Assembly (NCBI RefSeq): GCF_000150275.1
Contig: NW_002060944.1
Span: 6,298,564-6,362,563, forward strand
Length of the DNA stretch: 64,000 nucleotides
Source: Trichoplax adhaerens
Taxonomy: Eukaryota > Placozoa > Uniplacotomia > Trichoplacea > Trichoplacidae
Reading direction: 5' to 3'
Positions 1-11,056 of the stretch are shown here, piece after piece (the stretch's first letter is position 1; each line of letters begins with the position of its first letter). The notes under the pieces are model-generated. The model did no database searches. It saw only the letters and a program-made list of their open reading frames with translations, and was not told the origin of the DNA. The position numbers were made by a program, and so were the translations under genes.

Positions 1-52
1 CATGAACCTATTTGCAGTAGGAACTATTGGAATAATCGTTTCTTTCCTACAG

Positions 53-3000
53 GTACCCCAATGTGCGGTCAAAATGATAATACTTCATACCTTCGAGAAC
101 TATGTGACAAATACAACTTGTGGCTTCATTTGGAAGGGTTAGTTACGATTATTAAATCATATTTCGGTAGATTGACGATCCAAAGATAAGCCTTAATGAT
201 ATACTTCAATAGCCATTTAACACCGACTATATTCTCTTTAGTAACGGACTTGCACTGTTAGCTCTTGAAAAACCGCCGGCATCCTATGAGGTAAAGACTT
301 GTAATCCGGAAGTGAAGGCGCATAATTATCGCAAAGTGCCCATTACGTAAAAATATTATATTTGATTTTAATATTTAATCTTATAGGCATGTAGAAAAGC
401 TACTAGTATCACCCTACGTCTAAGCGACTGGTTTAACTGGCCTGGAGTGAGCTACTGTGTATCCTTTTACTGCGTTACATGCATTGCTCTTTTAATTAGT
501 TAGCGCTATAAAAGTTTTGTCGCTGATAATTAACTACACAGTCAAAAAAATTATTCTTTAACTCTTACCCTAAATAATTAATCAGACATTATATAGAAGT
601 TCGGACTCAGATGCTGTAAGTAAAACTAGATTTCGGGCAAACTTTATTAATTAATTTACATCCGTATGAATTTAAGTGAAATTATGTCGTCTTAAAATTA
701 AAAAAACTATCATTTCTCTACACCTTGTTATTTCAATTCTTGGTTATCCTTGTTCTAAAACATTTTATTATACACAGTGTAATATAGCAGGAATGACCAA
801 CTCTGAAACTCTAATGAAATTACATGGCCTTTCTCTTTGGATTTCAATGCAGTATTTAGGTAATTTAACAAATTAGAGTCTTTATGAATCTACCTTTCAA
901 ATTTCGTCATTAAGTTACTATATTACTTCTTGTAGGACAAGATGCAATGGCAAAAATGGTAAATTTCGGAACAGAATTGGTACGTCATTTGATTATGTGT
1001 ATACATTTTGATATTCAGTTTTCAAGATAATCAAACTATTAAATTGCTAATGCGTTATCTGTAGGCTCAACAATTAATTCACCGCCTAGATCTTATGAAA
1101 GATGTAACAAGATTGGTAATTATTATACAGTACCATTACAAGTAATTTTTTTCAGTGTCTGACTATCACATTACACTTTCTGTTAATATTGAATATAAAA
1201 GCAACAAGAAAATTCCGTCAACCCAGTTGTGGTATTTAGATATAAACCTAACAGTAAAAGTAATGAATCCAATCATAACCTATCTACACCTCCAGATGAT
1301 TTATCAAGTACAGTTAAAAAGGATTGTAAGTTATATCACCAAGATATAAACCGTAATTCTAAAAATAATTTTTGCAAGCCTAAATATAATACACTTAACT
1401 TTTCAGCTGTTGAGGAAACCAACTCTGGCATTGTTACTACAGTGTCAAACTTAGTTTTGGACTCATATAATAAACTGGTAATTATAATATAGATAAGTGC
1501 TGCTGTAAATTAAATTATATCCATAATCATCAGTCAAAGAGCGACTGATTCTAGTCTTTTTAAGCTAAATTTTTATTATCGTTGTAGCTTTTATACCACT
1601 TGAGTCAAAGCGTGAGGAGCATGCATATTGAACTGATCGAGCTTTCAAAGGACGGGTATTGGTTAAAGTTTGATCCCATAAAGACTGCAATCAGTATGTA
1701 TATATATATATATTATTCACATACTGACCACTATAAAGTTCTGGCTGCAGTTTCATTTAAAAACTAACCTACTTTATTTTTAGAATACAAAACAACTCAA
1801 GATGATGTGGATGAATTTATTTCATGCTTACGGGATGAAATTGTAAGCCCCTTATTGCTATTTTAAAACTTATTATATTTCGTATTCGCCTAAAATGGTA
1901 TATAATTATCCAATAGTGATATCTATTCCATATACAGTTAACCCTTTACAAACTGATTCTACTTTGCATCGCATAGACGGTCATGAATGTTACAATTAAT
2001 AGCAAATCTGAATTCGAAACAGCCATAAAATCAAATAAGAGACTTAAATTAGCTGAGGTTCATCAAGTTACCGGTCTAGGCGCAGTTCAGTAAGAAACAA
2101 ATGAATTTCTGTTTTAAATAACAAAATCTTCGATTATTTGAAAATGTTTAACTTTTACTTCTTTCCATTACATAAAAGATTTGTGCCAGAATATTTGGTT
2201 CATGATGATATAGATACCGTAAAACTCACCGACCGGAAAAGAAGTGCTTTAAAGAAGGTAAATAGGCTATTGGCTGAAACTTTAGAAGAGCAAGATAAAG
2301 CCTTATTTGCCTTAGTAACGACAACGGATGACTATCCATGTGTAGCTGTTGGAATGGTTCGTACTCACACATTTTAATCTGTTAGCCTTTATCATTCATG
2401 AAGATAACCTTATTTTAAGTTTTTGACTTTACTTAAACAATAAATATGCAAGAACTAATGATATACGCTTACTATTTGATTGTAATCGTGCAATAGATTT
2501 CACAACCTGAAAAGATACCTAATATTATTGATACTATTATTCAAAAGGCATCCGAATTAGATGATAATAGCCAAGTTAGTTACGATTTATTATATTAATT
2601 AGTAGTATTGATGCTTTTCTCTCTATGCTAATGGCTACATGGTACCTTTTTTCCTGAACAGTTATTAGAAGAGATGAGTGAATTAATAAAAAAGAGCATA
2701 GCTGCAACACAAGAAACGCTAAAACAAGAAGCGGAAGATTATTTTTGGGAAGAAGTAAATACTAAAGATCTTATGAGCTCTACTATTACGACCTTTATTT
2801 CTTGAATTTTGTTACTGTCAAACCACAACTAAAACATTACACATATATTGTAGGGTGTTTATCGTCAAGTGCCTCTCATCTCAACCGTAATGAACTGGTG
2901 GTCACCGCCAACAAAAACTGCAATCCCTGGTAGAACACTTAATTTATCGAAAGGTAATAGTATAGACTTGTGCACACTTTCGCGTATGCGTACGCTATTT

Positions 3001-3167
3001 AATAACTAGAGTAAAATTAGTAATTATCGGCTTGCTACAGAATTATCTAAAACGACTGCACGCCTCTTCTAATTTTATTTATATCAGGAACTGTCGAATC
3101 TACAGAACCTACTTATGAATTGAAAATGCAAGTGCAACAATCATTCGATGACGATAATAGCAGTTGA
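53..3167 (+). CDS. PDXDC1: PDXDC1-like PLP-decarboxylase-fold protein, 3' part
   Basis: The 3' part of a gene whose 5' exons lie before the window. Exons read: 53-137, 242-290, 387-458, 778-859, 936-979, 1065-1115, 1202-1325, 1407-1477, 1588-1693, 1784-1842, 1977-2089, 2179-2356, 2497-2574, 2662-2754, 2854-2953, 3088-3167 (TGA). All junctions keep frame; the donor at 2357 (GTTCGT) and the acceptor at 1976 are the weakest. The order of motifs follows vertebrate PDXDC1: LCDKYNLWLHLEG, then GMTNSETLMKLHGLSLW, VTGLGAVQ, VPLISTVMNWWSPP, and TVESTEPTYELK near the end. The fold is that of group II PLP-dependent decarboxylases, but the WLHVDAA signature is WLHLEG here and the position of the PLP-binding NPHKW motif reads RLSDW, so no Schiff-base lysine is seen there. 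This suggests an inactive or altered enzyme. Family assignment is strong; exact exon edges are inferred. Confidence 0.88.
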
Positions 3168-5133
3168 AATACTACATTAAAGAAATCATTTGGATGAAAA
3201 ATTTAGTGTAATAGATCATAAAATATCATCTAGTGATAGAACGTGTTAGCGGTATGACTGATATATTTATGAACTTTTTGTTTCCTCTACTATATATTGA
3301 TAGGTAAATTAAGAAATCACGATTTTATAGTCAGTTTAAACATTATTATTATATCAGGGTAAACGTCAGAGGTTGACAAAAATGCAAAATCGCAGCGATT
3401 AGTTTATTTTACGCTAACATTGACGTAAACTATTGGATGTATAATTCAAAAATGACACTGGAAATTGCATAAAATCCTAAAATGTTTTAGACTTTATTTT
3501 ATTTTTAAATATTTGATAAAATGTAGGATTAGCTATTCTAATAATTATAAATTACAACTTGCGCAAAAGATTGATGTGCATTTGTTGAATTCTTTTATTC
3601 ACAGTATATACGATTTTTAACATATGAATGCTGTACGTTTATATCATTAATTGAAAATAATAAAACTCTATTTCACTTTAAGTTCGGATGTTAGGTAGAA
3701 GAAATTATATTCATACATTTGCAAATTGATGAAACTAGTGTGCATTTTATTAATTGGATTATTATCTGTTTATTTAAAATTGGTTATATTTCTGCATTCC
3801 TTAATTGTTTCATCTGAGTTAGTAATAGAAGTAGAATGAAGTCAATACGATGAACGTAATATATGCGTGTATGTACGTGTAACATGAGACCTTGTATCGC
3901 TGAAGCAATGAAATTTTCAATGCTGGTTATTGCTAAACTATAAAATAGTATTCACCTTTACGCTAGTATATGGTGCATCACCCACCACATTACATCATCT
4001 TTCTTAAGCAGATACTATAGTAGGGTTATACTAAGATAGCAGAGTATTAATTACGTGGTGTCAGATTAATTCAGTTATATATGTTGGCATTCAGTCCTTA
4101 TTCCATAAACAATTTAAATGATGTAAGATGACCGGTCTTCTTACGTCCTATTAAACTGTAATAATATAATTATATAATTTATTTGTAAATCATAGCATTC
4201 GGTCACTATTTTCTGAATCTTTGCAGTACACTATGATAAAACAGTAGCTGATTGAGATTCCTCACCCCTTACTGCAATTATTTTAGCCAGCTTGTTAAAT
4301 CTACCTAGCATTTATGTACTACTTCAAATTACAGTAATACGGTAATTTTTGGTACATGTGATGTACTATCATAGTCTATTTACTGTTAGTGCATCCTCAT
4401 ATACTGTATAAGTATAACTTTACTGATTCGTTGCATTCCATCATATTAAAAGTTGATTGAGCTGGTGTATTCGAATTTTGAATATTGTCACTTGATATGC
4501 ACCTGTAGACACGATGCAACTATAGGGCAATGTGACTGCTGTATATCCCTTGATTGTATTTACAGTTAGTTCGGATTGCTCTTTCAACGCAACAATTTTG
4601 CAATTATGTTTACGTATATGCTTATTAAAGTATTTTAAGTGTATGATAATAAAATTGAACTAACTATACCACCGTTCGATGAACGAATCACTCATCCCCT
4701 TCAATTAATTGTGTAGCTTAATTCTAGATTGGCCAATGCTTAAATTAGTATTATTTTATTACCAGTATATATTTTATTTGGATAAAGTTTGGCGTAGTGA
4801 AATAAGATTATAATGAAGAAACATAAGAAATTTTTGACACCTTTTGAAAGATGTGTAGTAAGTAAAATTTAAAATTTATAAGTATTAAGTCTGAACAAAG
4901 GATATTTAATTTAAAGCAAGTAGATTAATTAATTAATTAATAGTAATATTGTGAGTAAGCTTCCGATGAATTGATAACCTTACTAGTATAGTGTTCTAAA
5001 CAGAACTTTCAAAGCTATACTAAACAGTACAAAGTGTAAAGGCGACGTCTTGCCTATTCTTGCCGTACAGAACCAATCTTATTGCAAGACTGCCTGCCCA
5101 TGCGCGATGACTTTCAACTGAAAATCTGCAAAA
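3168..5133. other. intergenic spacer between PDXDC1-like gene and coilin
   Basis: AT-rich spacer between two genes in the same direction. It must hold the 3' UTR of the PDXDC1-like gene and the coilin promoter. An AATAAA at 3659-3664 is a possible but distant poly(A) signal. A short (ATTA)n run lies near 4926-4943. No coding exon was recognised. Confidence 0.5.
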
Positions 5134-8100
5134 ATGGCCTCCAAGACTGGCCGCAGCAGCTGCGTACGAATCAAATTAAAGTTTGCTAATGTAGCTTGTA
5201 AAGACTTTACATCAGCTTGGCGACGTTGCTGGTTCATTTTTGATAGCAATTCTTGCCGACTGGTAGCTGATTTAATCTATTTAATACAAAAACGATTCGC
5301 GTTAAATCGTAAATCGAGCTATCACCTCTACCTCGACGATTACTTGATCCAACATGATGAACCCATTGAAATCATCCGTGATAATGATATTATTGTGTAA
5401 GTTATTCTGAATTAATTGCGGTATATAGAGACGTAAAATTTTTTCCTTAATGAACCCATTTAGCTAAGCTAAGCTAACATGAATAATGCACCTTCAAATC
5501 TGCTTATACACAGCGTAGAACAGGACGACTCTACAAATAAAGATTTACAAATGGCCTATAGCCATGCAGGTAACGCGTTTTAAGATCATTTCAATCGCGG
5601 CTTTGCGTTATCCTTTACTATAATCAAAAATTTTACTACATAACTATTTCCATTCGTAATGATTACAATAATACTCCAATATGCGATATCTAGAGGCTAC
5701 TGTCTACATACATTGCTATATGATATAAAGATGGTGTACAACATGACAAACATACACCTTGTCATTATCTGAAAGTCTGCAGATACTCGCCACCTTAACA
5801 TTTTTCGTATAAAATTACTTCAAATGTACGATACGCCATCGTAACGTCTACTCACATTGCTATATGATATTAAGATGGTGGATAACATGATAGGAATGTA
5901 TATGTTGTTACTATCTATCTAGAAATTTGCATATACTCGTCACATTTATTCCGGATTTCCGTTCGTAATATGATAATGTCGATTTGCGATATATACAGCA
6001 TACACGTATGCAAGTATAAGCCAACATAACATGCATTGCCCTATGATATTAAAATGGTTTATAGCACGATAGAAGTGCTGTATTCATTATTATTATCTAT
6101 CTAGAAGTTTGCATATACTCGTCACGTTAACATTCCTATTCGTAATCATTATATTATTACTTCAATGTACGATATATATAAGCCATCGTAAACTTCTACT
6201 CAAATTGCTATGTGATGTTGAGATGGTGTGCTGTAGAACATGGTAGAACATGATGAAAGCACATATGCATTATCATTATCTATTTCGATATTTGCATATA
6301 TTCGTAGTCTATGATCTTTACGACTATATCATACCTGCAACGCTCACAGATAACTTCCAGCTATACAATAATCAACTACTATATTTCAGTATAGTAGCGT
6401 ATTTTATCAACTTTATTAAAAGTAAATTTTTATTCACTATCCGGAATTGATCTTAATAGCGTCATTCTATACTTGCAGGTACACGTGTAAAGAGGAATAA
6501 AACTAATAATCTTACATCGAAAGAAGGACATCTTAAATCAAGTGAAGCCTCTGAAGATACCTCAAATGAAAAACAATCGTGCTCTAAATCAAATGTAGAT
6601 ATTAAAAATACAACCAACGAAGAACAGTCTTCCTCATCATCAGTGGACACCAGTAGCAGTACCAGTTCGACCGAATCAGACGATAGCTCTAGTGATAGTA
6701 GTACATCAGATGGCGATAGTGTTGCCGATCAGGATGAACGAGTAGATAGTAATGTTCCTTCATATCACTTGAAGGGTGACAAAGACGAAAGCATGGATAT
6801 TGACAAAAGTGCAACACAAGTCTCCAACAATCATGTTTTAACACCTTCTAAAGATGGTAAAAAGAGTGGGCTACAAGGAATTGAGGAAATATCCAAGAAT
6901 ACAAGTAGTAATATTGCTATACAAAATCATCCACTTCTATCAGATTCTCAATTATCGCAAGGCAGTAAGCGAGCAAGCTTTAATCGTTCTAATGAAACTT
7001 CCACTAAAAAGAAAAAATTTGGTAGGTATCCTGATGATTATGTATTACTTAAATATAGAATAGCGTTTCACCATTTAAAACAACAGAAATTTCAGTAATG
7101 CTACGTTTTAAAAGATAAAATCCTTAAGAAATCACTGATATACTCTAAATTTATTATTTAGAACGGGTATCACTTCTTTCCCCAGAAGTAATACTTGATC
7201 AGTAGTATACCCGTTCCATGCATAGTTAAAATAGTGTGATAGAATGTAAAGTTTGTGTTATTAATGCAATATAATATTTATAGTCTTCAATTCTAATCTT
7301 TGATCAGTATGCCGTAGCGCTATACTAGAATGATTACGTGTCAGTCCTGTTGAGTCCATGAAACCTTCTTCTAACTAGAGTGAACATGAATCATGCATTG
7401 AATATTGTTGATAACTTAACAACTAGCTTAAACTGTGTATTACCTTGCTCTAAGTGGTCGTATGAATTTTCTAAATCTATAATAATATCTCAAATCTCAT
7501 TTATTCGAATCAGATTTGTCACAAAATAGCGTAGCAAGTACCAAAGGACAGCATATCCGCTTCGACTCGGAAGGTAAAATATTTCTTTGCTATTTAACCT
7601 TAATACATGCAAGAGTATACAATTATAAAATTATTTTGTTTATCATCCAGATGAAAATATACAAGTTCAACCCAATACTCTTAATAATTCAAATCCTTCC
7701 GAATTGTCTACCTGTTCAGACATTGATAAAGGCCGAAAATCAGTCAAAGTACTTTAATTTGTTACAAATGTCGCCTTGTATTATTTCGCGTAATTAAAAT
7801 TACTGTTGCTAATATCTGTTATTTGAACTAATTACTAACTGAAATCTTTCACTATGTATTTAATTTGTTTCCTTCATCAGGTTATGACGAAAAGCATAGC
7901 GAAGAATAATCTTAGCGAAAGTAACTGGTACAAAAATCTTAAAATTTTAAATGCTCCTCCTCGTAGTGGAGATAAGATCGTCTTTAGGGTAAAATAACCA
8001 AAATTACTAATTTTTTAGTATATCGATTGTTGACTACAGCTGTGTTTCTATTTATTGTGCTTTACAGGTTTTAGAATTGTCATCATCTTATACTCCAGAA

Positions 8101-8633
8101 ATATCAAAATTTAAGGTTAGAAAATCACTATATTTAGTCAGATCTATCCCTAGACTTAGCTGTTATTGTCGATGTTACTGTTTATACAAACTTATTCATT
8201 TATTCATAGGAAGGCGTTGTTGAATCATATAACAATGCTACAGATCAAATTATTATCAAACTTACTGATAGACAATTAGAGAAAGGTATATATAAATTGA
8301 ATTAAATTCTAGAGATTTCTTGGGTAAGTTTACAACATGATATTAAACTTTGCATTTTGATGGATATAATCAGAACGAAAGGAATGGACTGAACCTGGAA
8401 AATTTGAACTATTTGAGGGAGAGGAAGAAAATTACGTAAAAGAAATTGATCCTATAGTACGCTTAGCTTTAGCAGCTATCAAATATATCTGACTTATCTG
8501 AATATACCAGAATTATAATATATAAGCACAACGTATTCAAAGAGGGTACTAGTGAAATAATTATGATATTTTTATTCATTAGGTTCAAACACCATGGTCA
8601 TCTATCACTGAAGCAAGACTTATTGAATCTTAA
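5134..8633 (+). CDS. COIL: coilin, Cajal body scaffold protein
   Basis: Complete ten-exon gene: 5134-5396, 5514-5569, 6479-7021, 7514-7573, 7651-7748, 7881-7988, 8068-8115, 8210-8285, 8374-8456, 8583-8633. Together they give 1386 nt, 461 residues plus stop, against about 576 in human. The start ATG sits in a good context (AAAAATGG). Exon 1 encodes the coilin N-terminal self-association domain: a basic start, then SCRLVADLIYLIQKRF and an acidic IRDNDIIV. Exon 3 is a low-complexity middle with a long Ser/Asp/Thr stretch and a KKKK basic cluster that could serve nuclear import. Exon 4 has a GQHIRF segment. Exons 6-10 encode the C-terminal Tudor-like domain: APPRSGDKIVFR, VLELSSSYTPEISKFKEG, WTEPGKFELF, and a final TPWSSITEARLIES. 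Known role: scaffold of Cajal bodies, linked to snRNP and scaRNA traffic. No Arg-Gly box was seen. Identification is firm; exons 2, 4 and 5 are the least certain. Confidence 0.9.
5650..6320. repeat. degenerate tandem repeat in coilin intron 2
   Basis: About 3.5-4 diverged copies of a unit marked by CATTGCTATATGATATTAAG and, further on, TTTGCATATACTCGTCAC. Marker starts are near 5711, 5855, 6034 and 6203, so copies are 144, 179 and 169 bases long. Each copy also has GTACGATA or TGCGATAT followed by the ATCGTAA-type segment. The repeat fills most of the 909-base intron, the longest in the gene. Confidence 0.8.
7161..7216. repeat. hairpin-forming inverted repeat in coilin intron 3
   Basis: GAACGGGTAT at 7161-7170 is perfectly complementary to ATACCCGTTC at 7207-7216. 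Inside it, ACTTCT and AGAAGT form a second stem around a TTCCCC loop. The whole lies in the 492-base intron between exons 3 and 4. No function can be assigned from sequence. Confidence 0.6.
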
Positions 8634-10840
8634 GCTAAAAGTTAAGGACATGAATGTCAATCATAAATTTGACTCAATGTAGCGTCCCAATTTAGAAAAT
8701 AATACTATCTTGTTTGTGACTTGTTTTATACTCCTTATATGTTTATATAAGATAAACTATGTCAGATAATGTATTTGTACAGTATTACTTTATATCAAAT
8801 ATTACTAAGGGCGCTGATATAGTAAATAAATTATGTTTGCATAAATATAATCATCCTGGATTTTTATATTCCATATGTTAAGCTAATTGACGGCAACTAA
8901 AATCTGAGAAATTTGGATCTATCGACGTAACTGACTGCACTATTCGGTAGTATGAGTTATGCTTTAAGTCTATAATACAATGCGACTTCTTAAATGTGGA
9001 GACTAGTGATACTGGACTGAACGAACCAACTACGGTGTAACTTGTGCAAATGATTAAAATCTAATTAATTACAGGCCAAATATTTTCACGTCCTTTTTTT
9101 TCCTACCACTGTCCTACGTCCTTTCCATGTCCCATTCAGCGTTGGAAATGTTGCATTCATAGTTCATCGATTACGAATTTAAAATAGCTTATTGCTAATA
9201 ACTACACCAGATTTGAGTCACCAACATCGTAATTCAAAAATAATGAAAGAGTTGGAAAGTGCTATTAAATCGATAGTATTACTTGATGGAAGTATGTAGA
9301 ACTTGATCGCATAATAATATGATATGTAATGGTACAGATGCTATAAGCTGCAGTGATGATACCAGGATTAATCTATATTCTATCGGTAATACGTATTTAT
9401 GAGTGAATTACCATTCTTTGGTCTGAGTACTAATACTGTAGCTTTGCATACATCAATTCAAATATATATATACAGTAAAAATTTGATATCCAAACGATAA
9501 GCCGACTTATACAGAAAATCATACCAAGATCTAATTTTTAAAAATTCTACTCAAAAGACTTAACATCAACTCCGCGCTAGCCTTAACACAATCTTTGCAT
9601 GTACGCATAATGTAATTATCATAATTTGTATTTATTTTTACTTCAAATGGAAGCCTCTAGTTTTAATTGATCCTAACTTCATTATGATAACTATTAATTT
9701 TTTTACTTCTCATAATATCATATTCTGTGATTTGTAACTCTCATAATATCCTGTTATCGCTTTATAACCTTTTAATACGATTGCAGTAAAGCCTTATATG
9801 AGATCAAAGTGTAAATCTCGCAGACAGTGTCCTAGAAGTGCTTTATTTTCACACATAGATGCATGCAAGATGTATTTCATTGCTTATGAAGTGTATTGAT
9901 CATATCAAAATCTAAAAAATGAGTAGACTCATATTTAATTCGAAATGATAATTCAATTTTATTCTGTTCCTAAGCATTGCTTCGTTTTAAAGGAAAATTT
10001 TAAAAATTAAAGGACCTTTTGTCGAAGTTCTTTATCATTCTCTATATTTCACGCTTCTTATGATTAAATCTGCCTCCCTTCTTATTGTTAGCTTCTGCTT
10101 TTCCTCGTTCTTCATTCGCACAGTGAATTTTATTCATTCAATGCAATTATAGCATATCCAATTTTAGGTACACTAGCTACCTCAATAAAGTAAAATCTGT
10201 AATCAATAAACTTCCTTGCCAGCTTATTACGAGCCGTAAACATAAAGCCAAAGACTGCTTCCGCAATCCAATACTATGTTTAGATAGAGTAGCTTGACTA
10301 ACGATACCGATCAACTGAGTTTCGAATATTAATCAAAACAGCGCTTGCTTTGGGAATAATAAATTAAGTGCAACAATAATTAGTCTGGTGTAATTTTTTC
10401 TAGAACTCCTATTTTAACTGCCACAGTGTTCGAAAATAAGGAAATATTTTCCTACGGTAAGAAATTTATTTCTCGTATATGAATAATTGGTGAATATCTC
10501 CTTTCTCCATACACAAGATAAGGTGGAATTATTACCTAACACTTCTCACTATAATGTTAGGAAAAATTTTGAATGATTTTTGATAGCATATAATAATACA
10601 TATATTTTATATCATTAAAGCATCAATTAGAATACCTAAATTTCCGCAATACTTACTCGACACACATATCTAAGAGGCCTATCTCCCATCCTATAATATA
10701 GGTTATATCTATATAAAAAAATTGTATCGGATCTTATGAAAATCTTGGTTAAACTGAACTCGACAACAGTTTTATAGCAGAAGAAAGTTAAAGTAAAAGC
10801 GTTACGATTACGTTAATCGATAACAACGAGATTCCCGTAC
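8634..10840. other. gene-free AT-rich stretch after coilin
   Basis: Contains the coilin 3' end and then AT-rich sequence with no exon-like frame that I could tie to a family. The missing C-terminal part of the FKBP relic, expected here on the minus strand, was looked for and not found. Confidence 0.4.
8825..8830 (+). promoter_or_regulatory. candidate coilin poly(A) signal
   Basis: AATAAA about 190 bases after the coilin stop, followed by a T/G-rich stretch. In AT-rich DNA this hexamer is common by chance, so transcript ends are needed to confirm it. Confidence 0.3.
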
Positions 10841-11056
10841 CTGTTATCACCATTTCTTTCCCAAGTGTAAATCCTAAAGGTTCAAATCACTTAGTGTACT
10901 GAAATCGAACGCGATGCCATCTTTCAGTTTGCCTGTGTAGTGAATGCGTACTTTATCCCAATAGACATTTTTAATCATAAGTAAAGGGCTTGTGCTGCTA
11001 TGAAAGTTAACACAATCCTTAATAATTTTTACTAGAATATCTGTTCTTTTACTCAT
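10841..11056 (-). pseudogene. FKBP-type peptidyl-prolyl isomerase relic, frameshifted
   Basis: From an ATG at 11056 the minus strand encodes an FKBP-like N-terminal half with DKVRIHYTGKLKDG followed by AFDFS, the classic strand of the FKBP fold (usual form GDxVxxHYTGxLxDGxxFDSS). The frame stops at 10874. In the frame shifted by one base, from 10880 downward, LGFTLGKEMVITG follows, which is the next FKBP segment (FxLGxGxVIxG). A single missing base near 10880 explains the break. The second frame ends at a GT donor-like site (10840). The rest of the domain, including the GWDQGL and GYG regions, is not seen downstream. I call it a decayed fragment; a sequencing or assembly error in a real exon is the alternative. 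The subfamily looks closest to secretory FKBP2/7/14 but cannot be fixed. Confidence 0.65.

Noticed and set aside
1938-1976. Alternative exon start at 1938 in the PDXDC1-like gene
   Set aside because: It runs into an in-frame TAG at 1974; starting at 1977 keeps frame and family match.
7026-7143. C box-like TGATGA and D box-like CTGA with a 4-base terminal stem in coilin intron 3
   Set aside because: The base before TGATGA is C rather than a purine, the stem is short, and it starts only a few bases after the splice donor, too close for a typical intronic snoRNA.
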